A stretch of DNA of 36,355 nucleotides from an uncultured Blautia sp. (GTDB lineage Bacteria; Bacillota; Clostridia; Lachnospirales; Lachnospiraceae), in the NCBI GenBank assembly GCA_946545425.1, contig CAMNNM010000004.1:1-36355 (forward strand). Reading direction: 5' to 3'. The notes below the pieces were generated by a model. The model ran no database searches, was not told the DNA's origin, and worked only from the letters and a program-made list of their open reading frames with translations. Numbering within the stretch: the first letter of the stretch is position 1; every line of letters starts with the position of its first letter. Shown here one piece after another: positions 27,192-34,717 of the stretch. The position numbers and the translations under genes are program-made.

Positions 27192-28343
27192 TCAGCCCTG
27201 CCAGAGCCTCGTATAAATGTTTATGATGTCTTCTTTTGTCGGAACTCTGGGATTTGCCGGAGTACAGCTGTCCCTCAGGGCAGCCTCGGCCATCCGGTCG
27301 ATGGCGCCGAAATATTTGTCCGGCGTGATCGTCCCCATCTCAGAGATCGTCATGGGTATATCCATCTCTTTCAGCATGAACTGGATCCAGTTCACCAGAG
27401 AATTGACGGACATTACTTTGTTATAGCTGGAAAGCCCCAGAATATGGGCTATATTGGAATACCGCTTTACTGCCGGAAGATATTCCTTCTGGCTGCGGCT
27501 TTTTTTATTGATATCGGCGTTAAATTCAACGACGTAGGGAAGGAGCATCGCATTCGCGCGGCCGTGGGGAACGTGGAAAACCGCTCCCAGCTGATGGGCC
27601 ATGCTGTGCGTGATGCCAAGCCCGGCTGTATTAAAGGACAGACCGGCAAGGCAGGAGGCGACATGCATTTTTCTTCTTGCATGCATGTCGTTGCCGTCCA
27701 GATAGGCTCTTAGAAGAAAAACGCCGCAGATCTCAATAGCTTTTTCCGCAAGCGCCGCCGAAAATTCATTATGATTGATACTCACATAGGATTCCAGAGC
27801 ATGTGTAAAGGTATCCATTCCGGTGTCCGCCGTAACAGAAGGCGGAACGGAACGCACCAGCTCGGCATCCAGGATCGCCTCGTCGGCGGTAAGCGAATCG
27901 GAGATCAGAGGGTACTTCACTTTTGCAGCCGTATCGTTGACAACCGCAAAGGAGGTGACCTCGGACCCCGTCCCGCTGGTAGTGGGTACTGCAATCAGTC
28001 CTACTTTTCCGTAGGGGTTGATCTTCAGTGCAAATTCACGGATGGCTTTCGAAGAATCGATCGCCGAACCGCCGCCCACGGCCACGACCGCGTCCGGCTG
28101 ATAGGCCAGAAATTTTTTCACGCCTTCTGCGATCTTGTCAACCGGCGCATCCGGCACCACATCGCTGAAAAGGTCGTACTCTTTGCCGGCGCTTTGAAGC
28201 GGCTCCGTGATCAGATCGATCATGCTGCTCTTCGCGATGAACGGATCCGTAATGATCAGGATTCTTTTATATGGAATTTCCTTAAGACGTCCCAGCGCAT
28301 TTTCACCAAAATGGATCGCTGTCCTCATCTCAAATGTTTTCAT
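27192..28343 (-). CDS. pduQ: Iron-containing alcohol dehydrogenase (PduQ-like 1-propanol dehydrogenase)
   Basis: VVAVGGGSAIDSSKAI, AVPTTSGTGSEVTSFAVV, GITHSMAHQLGAVFHVPHGRANAMLLP; ATG 28343 preferred for SD spacing (AGGAGCAGGAA). Confidence 0.88.
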   Translation of the reverse strand: MKTFEMRTAIHFGENALGRLKEIPYKRILIITDPFIAKSSMIDLITEPLQSAGKEYDLFSDVVPDAPVDKIAEGVKKFLAYQPDAVVAVGGGSAIDSSKAIREFALKINPYGKVGLIAVPTTSGTGSEVTSFAVVNDTAAKVKYPLISDSLTADEAILDAELVRSVPPSVTADTGMDTFTHALESYVSINHNEFSAALAEKAIEICGVFLLRAYLDGNDMHARRKMHVASCLAGLSFNTAGLGITHSMAHQLGAVFHVPHGRANAMLLPYVVEFNADINKKSRSQKEYLPAVKRYSNIAHILGLSSYNKVMSVNSLVNWIQFMLKEMDIPMTISEMGTITPDKYFGAIDRMAEAALRDSCTPANPRVPTKEDIINIYTRLWQG

Positions 28344-28384
28344 TTCCTGCTCCTGCATTTGGCCTGCTTACCTGTTATCCCGTA

Positions 28385-29164
28385 TCATGCCGGAGAATCC
28401 GGATACAGGCAGCGCACCTCATTTTGATCAAAATATTCCATCCAGCCGTTGTCAGGCCGTTTATCCGTGATCACCAGATCGACTCCTGCGGATTTCAGAC
28501 CTCCCGTAACCGCAAAGGCTGACTGATCAAATTTCGTACAGTCTGCCATAAGGACTCTTTTTCTGCTGGATTCCAGCATGGCCAGCTTGGTTCCCGAAAA
28601 GACTTCCTGAGACTCCATCATTCCCTGTATCCGGTTAATCGCCTTGCAGGATACAAAAGCCCAGTCCATATAAAAGGAACGGATCATCGATTCACATTTG
28701 CTTCCGTGAAAGCAAAGATAGCCTTTCTGTATCGCCCCGCCGGCCGCATAGACGGACCATCCGGTCACATCCCCCAGCTCGATCAGGATTTCTACGGAAT
28801 TTGTCACAATCGTGAGCTTTTTACGGTTTTTCAAAGCTCTGGCCAGAAAGATCGCCGTTGTGCTTGCGTCCAGAAAAAGATGATCCCCGTCGTTCACGAG
28901 GGAAGAAGCGATTTCTGCCATCTTCTGCTTGCCGGAAGCGTTTTTGTTTCTCCGGATATTGAATGGAAGCTCTATGGAAACATCCTCGTTCAGAACGGCG
29001 CCGCCGTAGCTTTTTACGGCAAACCCTTCTCTCTCCAGACGTTCCAGGTCTCTTCGGATCGTTTCCTCCGAAACCTCGTAAAACTGACTCAGTTCACTGA
29101 CAATTACCCTTTTTTCGCTGTGAAGCTTCTCCAGAATCTCTCCACGCCTCTCTGCTGCCAGCAT
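28385..29164 (-). CDS. DeoR family transcriptional regulator
   Basis: MLAAERRGEILEKLHSEKRVIVSELSQFYEVSEETIRRDLERLEREGFAVKSYGGAVL HTH; C-terminal DeoR sugar-phosphate sensor-type domain (DHLFLDASTTAIFLARAL). Confidence 0.93.
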   Translation of the reverse strand: MLAAERRGEILEKLHSEKRVIVSELSQFYEVSEETIRRDLERLEREGFAVKSYGGAVLNEDVSIELPFNIRRNKNASGKQKMAEIASSLVNDGDHLFLDASTTAIFLARALKNRKKLTIVTNSVEILIELGDVTGWSVYAAGGAIQKGYLCFHGSKCESMIRSFYMDWAFVSCKAINRIQGMMESQEVFSGTKLAMLESSRKRVLMADCTKFDQSAFAVTGGLKSAGVDLVITDKRPDNGWMEYFDQNEVRCLYPDSPA

Positions 29165-29201
29165 GGTATTACCTCCGTTCTGGCGGGACTGGATTCCCTT
29201 C

Positions 29202-29750
29202 TTAAAGGATCGTATCCATCATTCTGCGGTCAGGATGCGCAATGACAGAGGAATCCAGATACATTCCCTTGGCTGCCACCAGCTCTTTCGCCCTGCGGAT
29301 CGACGCCTCCACGGCCGATACTTCGCCCGTGATCAGCATGTACGATTTTCCGCACATTCCTTTGGCCAGCCGAAGCTCGATCAGATCGACGATCGCTGTT
29401 TTTGCAGCCTGATCCGCGGCCTCGATCAGGGAAGCCACGTCGTAGGTTTCAAGGATTCCAAGGGCGCTGATCTCCTCCACATGGGTCGCCCCGTATATCG
29501 CCGGAAAGATCGACTCATGCGGATTGCCCAGCACAAAGCTGTCGATGCAGCTGGACTCATTGCTGTTGACGGCGGTTTCGACAGCCGCCTGTACCGCAGA
29601 AAGATCTCCTGTTATAATCGCAACATATTTACCCGGGCACACAGTCTGTGCCTCAATGATCTCGACTTCTGCGGTCTTGACCATCGCGTCCGCCGCGGTG
29701 ATCCCGGCTGCCGTAGTCTTAAATTCAATCATACCGATGGCTCTGCTCAT
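29202..29750 (-). CDS. pduT: Tandem-BMC-domain shell protein (PduT-like, BMC-T)
   Basis: Two BMC domains: SRAIGMIEFKTTAAGITAADAMVKTAEVEI and EEISALGILETYDVASLIEAADQAAKTA; Cys38 in TVCPGKY. Confidence 0.92.
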   Translation of the reverse strand: MSRAIGMIEFKTTAAGITAADAMVKTAEVEIIEAQTVCPGKYVAIITGDLSAVQAAVETAVNSNESSCIDSFVLGNPHESIFPAIYGATHVEEISALGILETYDVASLIEAADQAAKTAIVDLIELRLAKGMCGKSYMLITGEVSAVEASIRRAKELVAAKGMYLDSSVIAHPDRRMMDTIL

Positions 29751-29766
29751 GATCTGTACGTCCTTT

Positions 29767-31092
29767 CTATTCAGCTGCAATGACAATATGACGGTCTGTA
29801 ACCTCGGTGACTTTTCCGTCTATTGACGCGTGAATTCCGACACTGAGGCCCTGAGCAGGTTCAGCGATCATCTGTCCCCGCTTCACATGCTCTCCCGCCG
29901 AAACAACAGCATGGGCCGGAGCTCCGATATGCTGGCTGAGAAGGATTGTCACCTTCTTTACCGGGACAAGTCTTTCGTCAAGGGGTGCCTCTTTGTCGTA
30001 CTTCGAAAGTCCGAGTCTTGCCATCAGGCGTTCTTCCGGCACCTTTCTGTATTCCCGTGACTCCCGTACCGGAACGGCCTCCACTGCAGGCGGTTTTATG
30101 CCGCCTTTCCGAAGGCCGGCTTTCATGTCGGCCAGCAGCGTTCTGGGCGCCAGGCTCTGCGGACAGGAAAACATTTCGCATACGCCGCAGGAGCTGCAGA
30201 AGCTTGCATTGATATACGGATTCATATCCTGGAAATCCGCATTGGATGCAGCTCTCATGAATCTTGCAGGATCAATGGGATGTCCCAGCGCATGTCTCGG
30301 ACACAGATCCGTGCAGGTGTTGCACTGGCAGCAGATGGATGCCGCCCTCTTTAAATCTATAGAAGCTTTTCGATTCTTCTTTGTAACGATCGTATGATCC
30401 TTCGGGAGGACCAGGATCGCATTTGTCGTTTTCGTAACCGGATCGGATCCCGATCCGATCCTTCCCATCATCGGCCCGCCCACGAAATAGACAGGATCCT
30501 CGCAGGTCAATGCGCCTGCCTGTGCCACTGCCTCGTCAAGCGTCGCTCCAATGGGCATACGCACAGTAACCGGGTTGGACACTTCCGCCACGACAGAAAT
30601 GAATTTATCTTCCACCGGCTCATTGAATTCCACTGCGCGATATACATTAAACACCGTCTCCACATTGAACACGGCTACGCCCTGCTCTATGGGAAGACCG
30701 CCCGGCCGTACCACCCGTCCGGTTGCTTCATAAATAAGAACCACCTCGTCTCCCATCGGATATACTTCCTGGAGAAGATGGATCCTCATGTTCGGAAATT
30801 CTTCGATATGCTGTCTTAAGGCGTCAATGGTCTTTTTATAAGACTCCTTGATGCCGATGACCGCCTCTTTGGCTCCCACCGTTTCGGCGATCATATAAAA
30901 GGTTTTCATGATCTCATAGGCATGCTGTTCCAACACCTGCCTGTGAAGCTTCAGCAGAGGTTCGCATTCCGCGCAGTTCAGCAGAATAATCTCTGCTTTA
31001 TCTGTCAGCTTGGCGTAAGTAGGAAATCCGGCACCGCCGGCGCCGACCACACCGCACCTTTGTATTATATTCTGTAATTCCTTGATATCCAT
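29767..31092 (-). CDS. pduS: RnfC-like Fe-S flavoprotein (PduS-like)
   Basis: GVVGAGGAGFPTYAKL, NCAECEPLL, two 4Fe-4S motifs CCQCNTCTDLCPR and CSSCGVCEMFSCPQ. Confidence 0.93.
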   Translation of the reverse strand: MDIKELQNIIQRCGVVGAGGAGFPTYAKLTDKAEIILLNCAECEPLLKLHRQVLEQHAYEIMKTFYMIAETVGAKEAVIGIKESYKKTIDALRQHIEEFPNMRIHLLQEVYPMGDEVVLIYEATGRVVRPGGLPIEQGVAVFNVETVFNVYRAVEFNEPVEDKFISVVAEVSNPVTVRMPIGATLDEAVAQAGALTCEDPVYFVGGPMMGRIGSGSDPVTKTTNAILVLPKDHTIVTKKNRKASIDLKRAASICCQCNTCTDLCPRHALGHPIDPARFMRAASNADFQDMNPYINASFCSSCGVCEMFSCPQSLAPRTLLADMKAGLRKGGIKPPAVEAVPVRESREYRKVPEERLMARLGLSKYDKEAPLDERLVPVKKVTILLSQHIGAPAHAVVSAGEHVKRGQMIAEPAQGLSVGIHASIDGKVTEVTDRHIVIAAE

Positions 31093-31116
31093 GCTGAGGT
31101 CCCCGCTGTATATTTG

Positions 31117-31389
31117 TTATTCTTTGATCCAGTCCTGCCCGTCATCGACAATACCGACGATCGCCGCGTCCACCGGCGCATTGTCCATTCCGCAGCCTAT
31201 GCGGGCCGCGCTGCCCTCTGCGACCAGTACATACTCACCGATTCCCGCTCCGATGATGTCAATCGCGACAAGGCGTGCCTGATCCCCTTTCATATGATGG
31301 ATCGGCTCCACGATCATAAATTTGTTTCCGATAAGTTTTTCACTTTTTCTTGTGGAAACGATACTTCCCACTACCTTGCCCAAGAACAT
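31117..31389 (-). CDS. pduN: EutN/CcmL/PduN family BMC pentamer vertex protein
   Basis: MFLGKVVGSIVSTRKSEKLIGNKFMIVEP...LVAIDIIGAGIGEYVLVAEGSAARIG...PVDAAIVGIVD; SD GGAGGG. Confidence 0.93.
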   Translation of the reverse strand: MFLGKVVGSIVSTRKSEKLIGNKFMIVEPIHHMKGDQARLVAIDIIGAGIGEYVLVAEGSAARIGCGMDNAPVDAAIVGIVDDGQDWIKE

Positions 31390-31434
31390 AACACCCTCCA
31401 GAGCTGCATTCTGCTTTTCTTATCATCTGCAGAT

Positions 31435-31485
31435 ATTCAGCCTCAGGCCCGGAATGCATGGCATTCCAGGCTCTGATTGCTGAAT
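31435..31485. repeat. Intercistronic hairpin between pduL and pduN, copy B of the 7090-7137 element
   Basis: ATTCAGCCTCAGGCCCGGAATGC-ATG-GCATTCCAGGCTCTGATTGCTGAAT: near-continuous inverted arms; begins about 9 nt after the pduL stop and has no U-run. Confidence 0.7.
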
Positions 31486-31493
31486 CACTTCCG

Positions 31494-32138
31494 TTATTTA
31501 ATAATGGTAACCGTATTTCCCGTTTTGATCTGCGCTGCGTTGGCTTCATCCGTATCGATGTGCATCTCAAGGGTAAAGCTCTCGTCCACGCGGATCTTGA
31601 CATGATTGAAGATAGTGCCGCGCTCATTGTCAGCCTTCACGGAAACAATATCTCCGTCCTTCACTCCGGCAGCTTCGGCGTCCTTCGGGGACATATGGAT
31701 ATGGCGCATCGCAACGATGCATCCTTCCTTCAGATACAGCGCGCCCTTCGGGCCTACCAGCGCCACTGCCGCGCTGCCCTTGATGTCGCCGGATTCGCGG
31801 ACCGGCACATTCATGCCCAGCTTGATCGCATCTGTTGCGGAAACCTCAACCTGCGACGCCTTGCGGACAGGTCCGAGGATCCGGACATTTTCAATTGCGC
31901 GAAGCTTGAGGCCCACGATGGTGACCGTTTCGTTCGATGCAAACTGACCGCCCATCAGGTCCTTTTTCTTCGTCAGCTGATATCCCGGTCCGAAAAGGAC
32001 CTCGACATGCTCCTGAGTAAGGTGCACGTGTCTTGCCGAAACACCGATCGGTACAATGAAGCCGGTGTCTTTTTCTTCATGGCTGCCGATTGCCTGAATT
32101 ACCATTCTGGTAATCTGTTCAATACTGCTTGCTTCCAA
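31494..32138 (-). CDS. pduL: Phosphate propanoyltransferase (PduL) with N-terminal targeting helix
   Basis: FIVPIGVSARHVHLTQEHVEVLFGPGYQLTKKKDLMGGQFASNETVTIVG, MRHIHMSPKDAEAAGV, EMHIDTDEANA; N-terminal SSIEQITRMVIQAIGS. Confidence 0.95.
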   Translation of the reverse strand: MEASSIEQITRMVIQAIGSHEEKDTGFIVPIGVSARHVHLTQEHVEVLFGPGYQLTKKKDLMGGQFASNETVTIVGLKLRAIENVRILGPVRKASQVEVSATDAIKLGMNVPVRESGDIKGSAAVALVGPKGALYLKEGCIVAMRHIHMSPKDAEAAGVKDGDIVSVKADNERGTIFNHVKIRVDESFTLEMHIDTDEANAAQIKTGNTVTIIK

Positions 32139-32173
32139 GAATCCACCTGCTTTCTTTCGTCAGAGACGAATGA

Positions 32174-32452
32174 TTATTTCAGAACCGGAAGGATCTTCTC
32201 TACGTCATTGTGCGGTCTCGGGATTACATGAGTAGCGATCAGCTCGCCAAGTCTGGATGCTGCAGCAGATCCTGCCTCAACAGAAGACTTAACAGCGCCG
32301 ACATCGCCGCGGACCATGACAGTTACAAGTCCGGATCCGATCTTCTCGGTTCCGACAAGAACAACGTTTGCAGCCTTGCACATCTGGTCAGCTGCCTCGA
32401 TTGCTGCGGTAAGTCCTCTGGTCTCAACCATTCCCAATGCTTCCTGTGTCAT
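32174..32452 (-). CDS. BMC-H shell protein (PduA/PduJ-like)
   Basis: [70 protein letters not shown] places ATG at 32452. Confidence 0.95.
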   Translation of the reverse strand: MTQEALGMVETRGLTAAIEAADQMCKAANVVLVGTEKIGSGLVTVMVRGDVGAVKSSVEAGSAAASRLGELIATHVIPRPHNDVEKILPVLK

Positions 32453-32487
32453 GAATTTTTCCTCCTCATTCATAATGAAAATTGTTT

Positions 32488-32799
32488 TTATTTGGTGAAT
32501 TGATTTCTGAAATCTTTATCCCACCGGCTCCGGCTGATGTTTACGAGCCGTACGATCTCCTCGTGGGGGCTTGCGATGACCGCGTAGTTGACAGGTTTCT
32601 TTACTGCCTTGTGAGCAGCCGCCTCGACTGCTTCCGTTACGGCCGCCACGTCTCCTTCCACAATGATGGTTACCAATCGTCCGCCCAACCTGCGTTCCCA
32701 TGATACGAGACTGACGTCTCCCGCCTTGCACATGATGTCCAGGGCGTCCAGTGCGGCAACAACGCCGGAAATTTCAATAAATCCTAAAGAATTGCTCAT
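32488..32799 (-). CDS. Divergent BMC-H shell protein with C-terminal extension
   Basis: [58 protein letters not shown]...[16 protein letters not shown] then [17 protein letters not shown]. Confidence 0.9.
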   Translation of the reverse strand: MSNSLGFIEISGVVAALDALDIMCKAGDVSLVSWERRLGGRLVTIIVEGDVAAVTEAVEAAAHKAVKKPVNYAVIASPHEEIVRLVNISRSRWDKDFRNQFTK

Positions 32800-32816
32800 G
32801 AGCGAACTCCCTTGTT

Positions 32817-33092
32817 TCAGATGGTCGGAAGGATCTTCTCCACATCGTTATGCGGTCTCGGAATTACGTGGGTAGCTACCAGCTCTCCGAGTCTTGAAGC
32901 CGCTGCGGATCCTGCTTCTACAGAAGCCTTTACAGCTCCGACATCTCCACGGACCATGACAGTCACCAGTCCGGATCCGATCTTCTCAGTTCCGATCAGA
33001 ACGACCTCTGCTGCTTTGGTCATGGCATCTGCCGCCTCGATGGCAGCGGTAAGTCCTCTGGTCTCGACCATTCCTAATGCTTCCTGTGACAT
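32817..33092 (-). CDS. BMC-H shell protein (PduA/PduJ-like), paralogue of 32174..32452
   Basis: [61 protein letters not shown]; about 90% identical by eye to 32174..32452. Confidence 0.95.
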   Translation of the reverse strand: MSQEALGMVETRGLTAAIEAADAMTKAAEVVLIGTEKIGSGLVTVMVRGDVGAVKASVEAGSAAASRLGELVATHVIPRPHNDVEKILPTI

Positions 33093-33134
33093 GATCTTTG
33101 TCCTCCTGAAAAAAATAATATAATATGATTGACG

Positions 33135-33449
33135 CTATCGTTTGTCAAAAGCGCTGATCTTCAGCATCTTTTCCGTTCCCTCCTCGGGGTTCGGAATGAT
33201 GTAGTGCTGCACAATACCGGTCATGGCTGCGGCTTTCTGCATTCCTGCCTCCATGGCAGCCTCAACGTCCGCGACCGAACCGCGGTATTTGATGCAGACA
33301 AGAAGCGGAACCGGCAGAGCATCTGCATTTGCAGGTTTATTCTTATCAAACACTTCGAGGTGGACATTGGCGGCCTTGCAGCCGGCGTCTGCCGCACAGA
33401 AGGCGGTGACCAGTCCGTAAACCTCAAGAATTCCCACAGCTTCTGCCAT
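33135..33449 (-). CDS. BMC-H-like shell protein with insertion in the pore region
   Basis: MAEAVGILEVYGLVTAFCAADAGCKAANVHLEVFDKNKPANADALPVPLLVCIKYRGSVADVEAAMEAGMQKA: BMC fold signature with extra residues where KIGSG normally sits. Confidence 0.85.
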   Translation of the reverse strand: MAEAVGILEVYGLVTAFCAADAGCKAANVHLEVFDKNKPANADALPVPLLVCIKYRGSVADVEAAMEAGMQKAAAMTGIVQHYIIPNPEEGTEKMLKISAFDKR

Positions 33450-33465
33450 GTCTTGTCTCCTTTAC

Positions 33466-34701
33466 TTACTTGTTGATGTACGGCGGCAGGATAACGGCGA
33501 TCTTCAGACCCTTCATGGCAAGATTGGTCCTCAGCGCTTCGTTGATGTCCTCCAGCGGGAACTTATGTGTGATCAGCTCTGACATCGGAAGGCCGATTCC
33601 CTTTGCTCTTCTCAGGAAATCGAATGTCGTCGCGTAATCGCGGAGGGTGTAGACCCAGGATCCCACAAGGGAGATCTCTTTGGAGCAGAGATCGAAATGC
33701 GGATTGATGGTCGCGTCACCGCCGTTGATGAAGAAGCCAAGCTCACAAAGTCCGCCGCCGTTGCGGATGAACTTGTAGATGTTGGCATGTGCCTTCGGAT
33801 TGCCGGTGCACTGGAAACCGAAATCGGCCAGATGACCTCCGAACGCTTCCTTCACTGCGCCTGCAAGAGCCTCAATGCCCTGATGATCCGCAAAATTGAC
33901 GGATACGTTAGCGCCCATTCTCTTGGCAAAGGCAAGACGCTGCTCGTTGCCGTCCACTGCGCAGATATTCTCGATACCCATGGTGCGGAGCACTGCGATG
34001 CAGATCAGGCCGATGGGGCCGCAGCCCTGAACAACGACTCTGCTGTTGAAGCGGAGGATATTGGTGAGCTTTGCTCTCTCAACCGCATGAACAAGCACTG
34101 CGCACGGCTCGATGAGGATACGGGAATCCAGATCCAGATCGCTTACGTTGAAGAATGTGGAACCGAACCCGCCGCCGCGGATGAAAATGTAATCGGAGAA
34201 CCAGCCATTCAGATGAACGTCGTCATCCGGAAGAAGTCCGTATACGTCTGCTCCGCCTACGTTCTTTTTGTTCAGGTCGAACATGGTGATCTCGGGATCA
34301 TCCTTGAAGATCATGCAGGTAACGACCTTGTCGCCGACCTTGACCGGCTTGCCGGCGGTATCGGTCTTGACGTTCTTTCCCATCGCCACGATCTCGCCGG
34401 TGCCTTCATGTCCGAGGGCAACCGGGATCAGATCGAAGGGATCTCTCTTGAATTCGTGCGCGTCTGTTCCGCAGACGCCGCATCCTTCTACTCTGACAAG
34501 AATATCATCATCGCCAAGGGGCGGGATCGGATATTCTTTCACTTCAAAATGCTCTTTTTCCGTAAGAACCGCCACATGGGCTGTCTTCGGGATCGATCCG
34601 GGAGCAGCTGCGGCAACAGGTGCGGCAGCGGGTGCATTTCCGGCCATTCCGGAGAGGACCTGTCTGACGATCTCTTCAATATTTACACTGTTGATATCCA
34701 T
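33466..34701 (-). CDS. Zinc-binding MDR alcohol dehydrogenase with N-terminal targeting-helix-like extension
   Basis: GCGVCGTDAHEF, ALGHEGTGEIVAMGKNV, VVVQGCGPIGLICIAVLRTMG; N-terminal MDINSVNIEEIVRQVLSGMAGN followed by an Ala/Pro linker. Confidence 0.9.
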   Translation of the reverse strand: MDINSVNIEEIVRQVLSGMAGNAPAAAPVAAAAPGSIPKTAHVAVLTEKEHFEVKEYPIPPLGDDDILVRVEGCGVCGTDAHEFKRDPFDLIPVALGHEGTGEIVAMGKNVKTDTAGKPVKVGDKVVTCMIFKDDPEITMFDLNKKNVGGADVYGLLPDDDVHLNGWFSDYIFIRGGGFGSTFFNVSDLDLDSRILIEPCAVLVHAVERAKLTNILRFNSRVVVQGCGPIGLICIAVLRTMGIENICAVDGNEQRLAFAKRMGANVSVNFADHQGIEALAGAVKEAFGGHLADFGFQCTGNPKAHANIYKFIRNGGGLCELGFFINGGDATINPHFDLCSKEISLVGSWVYTLRDYATTFDFLRRAKGIGLPMSELITHKFPLEDINEALRTNLAMKGLKIAVILPPYINK

Positions 34702-34717
34702 GGTCTGTTCTCCTTCA

